A stretch of 64,000 nt of DNA from Pseudobacter ginsenosidimutans (GTDB lineage: Bacteria; Bacteroidota; Bacteroidia; Chitinophagales; Chitinophagaceae): assembly GCF_007970185.1 (NCBI RefSeq), contig NZ_CP042431.1, forward strand, positions 3,782,001-3,846,000, read 5' to 3'. Within the stretch, counting starts at the first letter, position 1. Every line of letters starts with the position of its first letter. Below, one piece after another: positions 60,508 to 64,000 of this stretch. The position numbers were made by a program, and so were the translations under genes. Below the pieces are notes generated by a model. The model saw only the letters and a list, made by a program, of their open reading frames with translations. It was not told where the DNA came from and ran no database searches.

Positions 60508-60875
60508 ACAAGCAAAATGATCCGAATAAGCAATCAGCTCAAAAACCTGAAGATAAATCAGCGAACAAACAGCACGGCAATAAGGATAACATAGAGCAGA
60601 ATTTCGATAAGGGTCATAACAAGAGCGGATATGCGGAAAAGGAACCCAGAGAGAAACCAAATCAAAGCGGTCATCAGCCTAAAGTAACCAATGAGGAAAA
60701 CGACATCACCAATACGGACCAACAGGACCGTATAGATGAAACGGAAGATCAGGGAACACAACGCGGTAAGTATTCAGACGATAAAGATCTCTCAGATAAC
60801 AAAGATCCGGAGATCGATACACCGATCCACGATCCTGAAAAAACTGAAAAGAAAATACCGTCTATCAAGCAATAG
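60504..60875 (+). CDS. Disordered hydrophilic protein of unknown function
   Basis: A 123-residue protein made of Lys, Asp, Asn, Gln, Glu and Pro (MNKQNDPNKQSAQKPEDKSA, GKYSDDKDLSDNKDPEIDTP) with no hydrophobic core, so it is probably intrinsically disordered, like desiccation- or stress-linked hydrophilins (inference). It overlaps the upstream 40-residue ORF by an ATGA. A terminator-like hairpin follows. Confidence 0.7.
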   Translation: MNKQNDPNKQSAQKPEDKSANKQHGNKDNIEQNFDKGHNKSGYAEKEPREKPNQSGHQPKVTNEENDITNTDQQDRIDETEDQGTQRGKYSDDKDLSDNKDPEIDTPIHDPEKTEKKIPSIKQ

Positions 60876-61004
60876 ACACCCGCCAGATAAGTGGATTCAT
60901 CAGCTTGGCATTTACGATACAATAGCAATAGGACGGTTTCTATATAAAAATGAAGAACCACACATTGTGCGGAAAGATTTTGGGGCAGACGTTGATTTGG
61001 TTGA

Positions 61005-61035
61005 AAGCCTCGCCGGAAATGGCGGGGCTATTTTT
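61005..61035 (+). terminator. Terminator after the hydrophilic-protein gene
   Basis: AGCC-T-CGCC and GGCG-G-GGCT pair around six bases and end in A plus five T. It lies about 130 bp after the gene stop. The 60876-61100 gap holds nothing else. Confidence 0.65.
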
Positions 61036-61100
61036 ATGCTTTCCCGGGAGGCGAACTAATACAGGTCACCTGCCGTCAGGTGGGTATCTGACAACAACAC

Positions 61101-61135
61101 AAAAAAAGCCAGGAGGTATTACACCATCCTGGCTT
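61101..61135 (-). terminator. Terminator of the DUF1328 gene
   Basis: On the minus strand AAGCCAGGA and TCCTGGCTT pair and run into a T tail. It follows the DUF1328 stop by about 40 bp and probably ends the DUF1328/amylase transcripts. Confidence 0.75.
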
Positions 61136-61176
61136 GCCCGCTTATAATTGTCCGTTGCCTTATGAAGTCAGTTGTA

Positions 61177-61344
61177 TTAATCAACACCCTTCGGTCGTCC
61201 TGCAATCAAACTCAGTAAGAAGAGGACTATAAAAATGAAGAACAATATTTTTGCAATGCCGGCAGCACCTGCTGCGATGCCACCGAATCCGAAGATAGCG
61301 GCTATGATCGCTACCACTAAGAATATGATTGTCCAGCGTAACAT
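61177..61344 (-). CDS. DUF1328-family small membrane protein
   Basis: The 55-residue product starts [20 protein letters not shown], continues [20 protein letters not shown] and ends [15 protein letters not shown]. Two membrane helices, the [18 protein letters not shown] block and the LI.GR(R/P) end are the DUF1328 (YtjA-like) pattern. These proteins are small inner-membrane proteins often induced by stress. The gene is 35 bp downstream of the amylase gene. It is below the size usually called by eye. Confidence 0.88.
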   Translation of the reverse strand: MLRWTIIFLVVAIIAAIFGFGGIAAGAAGIAKILFFIFIVLFLLSLIAGRPKGVD

Positions 61345-61379
61345 AGGCTTTCATTTTATTAATTATACTGTTTAAAATT

Positions 61380-62870
61380 TCATGCCAGCATGGCCATGGC
61401 TTCCTCGCGCACCCAAACGGAAACGCTTTCCCCATTGGCTTTAAAGGTTGCCTGCCCATGTTCATCTGTCTGCACTTTGTCCTGCCGGTTACCGGTACTG
61501 TCAATGAATGTTTTATTGGCGTGTGCAGGCCCCATATTCATCAATTTATCGCCCTCCTCTCCGTTACAGAGTACGATAGCGCAACCCGAAAACTCCATTT
61601 CTTCCACTCCTTTTCTTACCCAGCCGATGGTATTGGGATGATCAAAATGATCCTCCTGTTCCCCATACGAAAGCTTGTGGCGCACCTGCATCATTTTACC
61701 CAATGGGAATACGGGAACATGCTCGATGTTATGTCCATTGGTTTCATACCTGGCTCCGTAGAGATCAGGATAGAAAACGCAGGGCACGCCCTTTTCACGC
61801 AGCAAGACGAATGCATAGGCATGTTGCATGAACCAGTAATCCACCCAGCTTTCCAGGGATTGATGCGGCTGGCTGTCGTGATTGTTCACGAAGGTGAGTG
61901 CTTTGTCTGGCAATGCTTCCAGGATGGTGTTCTGGTACATGGTCCGCAGATCGTAATCTTTCTTCTTCATGGAGGCTTCATACATATTGAAGTGCAGCGG
62001 CACATCATACATGAGACAATACTGTTCCAGCTCATTGCAGTATTGTATGATGGAATCCTTGTTATGGCTCCAGTATTCGGCGATGCAGAAGAAATCCCTT
62101 CCATACACTTCCCGGATATACGGGATGAATTCTTTGAAAAATTTCACGGTGATATGTTTAACAGCATCGAGCCGGAACCCGTCTGCTCCCGTTGTTTCGA
62201 TATACCATTTGATCCAGTGTTTGAGCTCTTCCCTGACGAATTCACGATCGAACGCGATGTCTGAGCCCATGAGGTAGTCGAAATTCCCTTTTTCCCCGTC
62301 CATCATTTGTTCCCATCCGTCCTGCCCGTTCTGGTGTTCCAGCAGATAGATCTGTAGCTCGTTATCACGGCCCAGGCTAACCGCAGTAAAGGAATCATGG
62401 TTCCAGATATAGTTGGAGTATTTTCCTTTTCTTCCCGGGAAGGTGAATTTGGTGAAGGCATCGATACCGATGGATTCAGGATAGATCTCATTGCGGTTCT
62501 CAGCATTCACGCGGCGGGCCATGATATGCTCCTGTTCATCCGCCCCCTGTTTGTGATTGAGCACCAGGTCGGCGATGGCCTGGATGCCGGCATCATGGAG
62601 GGCTTTGATACATTGAAGATATTGTTCTTTGGTGCCGTACTTGGTGCGAACTGTCCCTTTCTGATCAAATTCGCCCAGATCGAAAAGATCATATACTGCG
62701 TATCCCGGTTCTGCTGTACCGTTAGCTGATTTGTAAGCAGGAGGCAGCCAAACATGTGTTACGCCCAGCGATGCCAGGTGGGCTGCCTGTTCCCGGCAAT
62801 GGTCCCACAGGGAACCATCATCAGGGTAGTACCAGTGAAAGAACTGGAACAGCGTTGAGTTTTTTTCCAT
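61380..62870 (-). CDS. Cytoplasmic alpha-amylase (glycoside hydrolase family 13)
   Basis: The 496-residue protein has no signal peptide (MEKNSTLFQFFHWYYPDDGS), so it is intracellular. The four GH13 motifs are present: AIADLVLNHK, GFRLDAVKHI (catalytic nucleophile Asp), FCIAEYWSHN (acid/base Glu) and FVNNHDSQPHQS (transition-state Asp). The overall layout is that of the GH13_5 bacterial cytoplasmic alpha-amylases. It hydrolyses alpha-1,4 glucans or imported maltodextrins. It lies 11 bp downstream of the Gfo/Idh/MocA gene, so they are probably co-transcribed. Confidence 0.95.
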   Translation of the reverse strand: MEKNSTLFQFFHWYYPDDGSLWDHCREQAAHLASLGVTHVWLPPAYKSANGTAEPGYAVYDLFDLGEFDQKGTVRTKYGTKEQYLQCIKALHDAGIQAIADLVLNHKQGADEQEHIMARRVNAENRNEIYPESIGIDAFTKFTFPGRKGKYSNYIWNHDSFTAVSLGRDNELQIYLLEHQNGQDGWEQMMDGEKGNFDYLMGSDIAFDREFVREELKHWIKWYIETTGADGFRLDAVKHITVKFFKEFIPYIREVYGRDFFCIAEYWSHNKDSIIQYCNELEQYCLMYDVPLHFNMYEASMKKKDYDLRTMYQNTILEALPDKALTFVNNHDSQPHQSLESWVDYWFMQHAYAFVLLREKGVPCVFYPDLYGARYETNGHNIEHVPVFPLGKMMQVRHKLSYGEQEDHFDHPNTIGWVRKGVEEMEFSGCAIVLCNGEEGDKLMNMGPAHANKTFIDSTGNRQDKVQTDEHGQATFKANGESVSVWVREEAMAMLA

Positions 62871-62881
62871 GGCAAACTTTT

Positions 62882-63871
62882 TTATTCGAATGGATAACGA
62901 ATGGAATGCTGGTGTCGGATAGTGTCCATCGTTTCGATGAGGTTGAGACTGAATTCAGGCGACATCTTTTCACTGCTGATCTTTCCCTGCCGGAGGCAAT
63001 CATACACTTCTTCCACTTCAAACTGCAGTCCGCGTCCCTCCCATTGCACCGGCTCTTCACATTTTACACCATGATATTTTTCATAAACAATGGAAGGCGG
63101 CTTTTCGTTCCAGGGATTGGTGATAATGATCTGTCCGCTTGTGCCAGTAATAGTGGCTGTATTGGGTGTTTGCGTGATCAGTGAAGATTCCAGCATGGCA
63201 TATTTATCAGCACCGAATTGCAACAGCATAGCGCAATTTTCGTCGATTCCTTTTTCGGAGCGTTTAATGGAAGAATGGATATTGGTAGGCTTGCCCATCA
63301 GGAGTTGCGACAGGAACACGGGGTAGATGCCGAGATCCAGGAGTGAGCCGCCGCCGAGTGAAGGTTCAAAATAACGACTGCCTTCTTCGCGCGGAGCCAG
63401 GAAGCTGAGTGAAGCATTGATATGCCTGAGCTCACCGATGGCTTCGTTCTGCAGCATCTCCTGTACCATGCCGATACTTGGCAGGAAGCGCGTCCACATT
63501 GCTTCCATGAGAAAAGTGTTGTACTGTTTTGCCGTTTCGAACATTTCGGCTACCTGACGTTTGCTGATGCCCATCGGTTTTTCGCAGAGCACAGGCAACT
63601 TATGTTTCAGACAAACCTGTGCTTCTTCGAAGTGCATCGGGTGCGGTGTGGCGATGTACACTGCATTCACCTGGGAGTGGGCTGCAAACTGTTCCAGATC
63701 GTCAAAGGAATCCGGCGCTTTAAACTTTTCTGCAAACTCGCGGGCAGTGCTCATCTCTCGGCTCAGTACCGCGCTGATACGGTGTTTGGCATTCTTTGCC
63801 AGGTGCAGGTCTTCTGCAAATGCTTCCGCAATATTTCCGGTGCCGATCACACCCCATAAAAATTCATCCAT
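62882..63871 (-). CDS. Gfo/Idh/MocA-family NAD(P)-dependent oxidoreductase
   Basis: The 329-residue protein has the Rossmann start FLWGVIGTGNIAEAFAEDLH and the family's CEKPMG motif (LKHKLPVLCEKPMGISKRQV; catalytic Lys in EKP), plus the later LGGGSLLDLGIYPVFLSQLL. These enzymes oxidise or reduce sugars and sugar alcohols; trans-1,2-dihydrobenzenediol dehydrogenase-like proteins share this layout. The substrate is not predictable. It is the first gene of a minus-strand pair with the amylase; 129 bp of upstream DNA before the window end hold nothing I recognise. Confidence 0.93.
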   Translation of the reverse strand: MDEFLWGVIGTGNIAEAFAEDLHLAKNAKHRISAVLSREMSTAREFAEKFKAPDSFDDLEQFAAHSQVNAVYIATPHPMHFEEAQVCLKHKLPVLCEKPMGISKRQVAEMFETAKQYNTFLMEAMWTRFLPSIGMVQEMLQNEAIGELRHINASLSFLAPREEGSRYFEPSLGGGSLLDLGIYPVFLSQLLMGKPTNIHSSIKRSEKGIDENCAMLLQFGADKYAMLESSLITQTPNTATITGTSGQIIITNPWNEKPPSIVYEKYHGVKCEEPVQWEGRGLQFEVEEVYDCLRQGKISSEKMSPEFSLNLIETMDTIRHQHSIRYPFE

Positions 63872-64000
63872 TCCGTTTTACTGTATTTGTATCGGATGGA
63901 TAATCAACTGTTATACCCTCATTGGCTGTGGAGATTACACCTCAGTAACTGGTACAGGAATTTTACAGGAACAGAAAAATGGAAAATGGCAAAACTGAAA

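Overview
The window reads as a chromosomal segment of a Bacteroidota bacterium, most likely Chitinophagaceae (family level is inference). The evidence is two SusC/SusD outer-membrane uptake modules with a FecI-type sigma factor and FecR anti-sigma factor, a type IX secretion plug protein (DUF5103), a lipidated TamA-like Omp85 protein (TamL), a class II-type ProS without a bacterial insertion domain, and promoter matches to the Bacteroidota -7 consensus TAnnTTTG. No rRNA, CRISPR array, intact insertion sequence or prophage was seen.

Layout. 1-14.1 kb: two SusC-SusD-TlpA triplets (the first cut by the window edge), the second preceded by sigma factor and FecR. 14.4-20.1 kb: small metabolic and accessory genes (GlxA-type regulator divergent from a glyoxalase-fold gene, PhnB-like, DoxX-like, luciferase-like oxidoreductase, Fic AMPylator, tRNA-Leu, EamA transporter). 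20.1-25.6 kb: dapD, then a forward run with three tRNA-maturation genes (threonylcarbamoyl-AMP synthase, CCA-adding enzyme, MiaA), a heptosyltransferase and a pRiA4b-ORF3-like protein. 25.6-28.6 kb: a candidate structured ncRNA, a FadL-like porin and a Gly/Ser-rich lipoprotein. 28.7-37.7 kb: proS, four small membrane proteins, then SpoIIM-DUF4129-DUF4350-MoxR-DUF58, a membrane system of unknown role. 37.7-47.5 kb: truB, tamL, a SpoU methyltransferase, a LolC/E-type permease, the T9SS plug protein, SRP RNA, transaldolase and an AraC-MGMT fusion. 47.6-57.3 kb: smc, a DUF486 protein, a YCF48-like protein, aminopeptidase P, a transglutaminase-like protein and unknowns. 57.6-63.9 kb: a divergent GAPDH paralogue, two receiver-only response regulators around a holin-like pair, small stress-type proteins, cytoplasmic alpha-amylase and a Gfo/Idh/MocA oxidoreductase.

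Most unusual signal: a family of four intergenic elements of about 125-160 bp (41534-41684, 41952-42113, 45844-45988, 52696-52820). Each is a long hairpin whose arm sequences differ between copies but stay complementary within a copy, around a conserved, C-poor, G-rich loop. This covariation-like pattern, repeated in the same orientation relative to neighbouring transcription, suggests selection on a folded nucleic acid. A second candidate is the intergenic RNA at 25769-25897, which has three hairpins, two competing helices and an intrinsic terminator, bracketed by a 12-bp direct repeat.

All family assignments were made by eye from motifs and protein layout; no database search was run.
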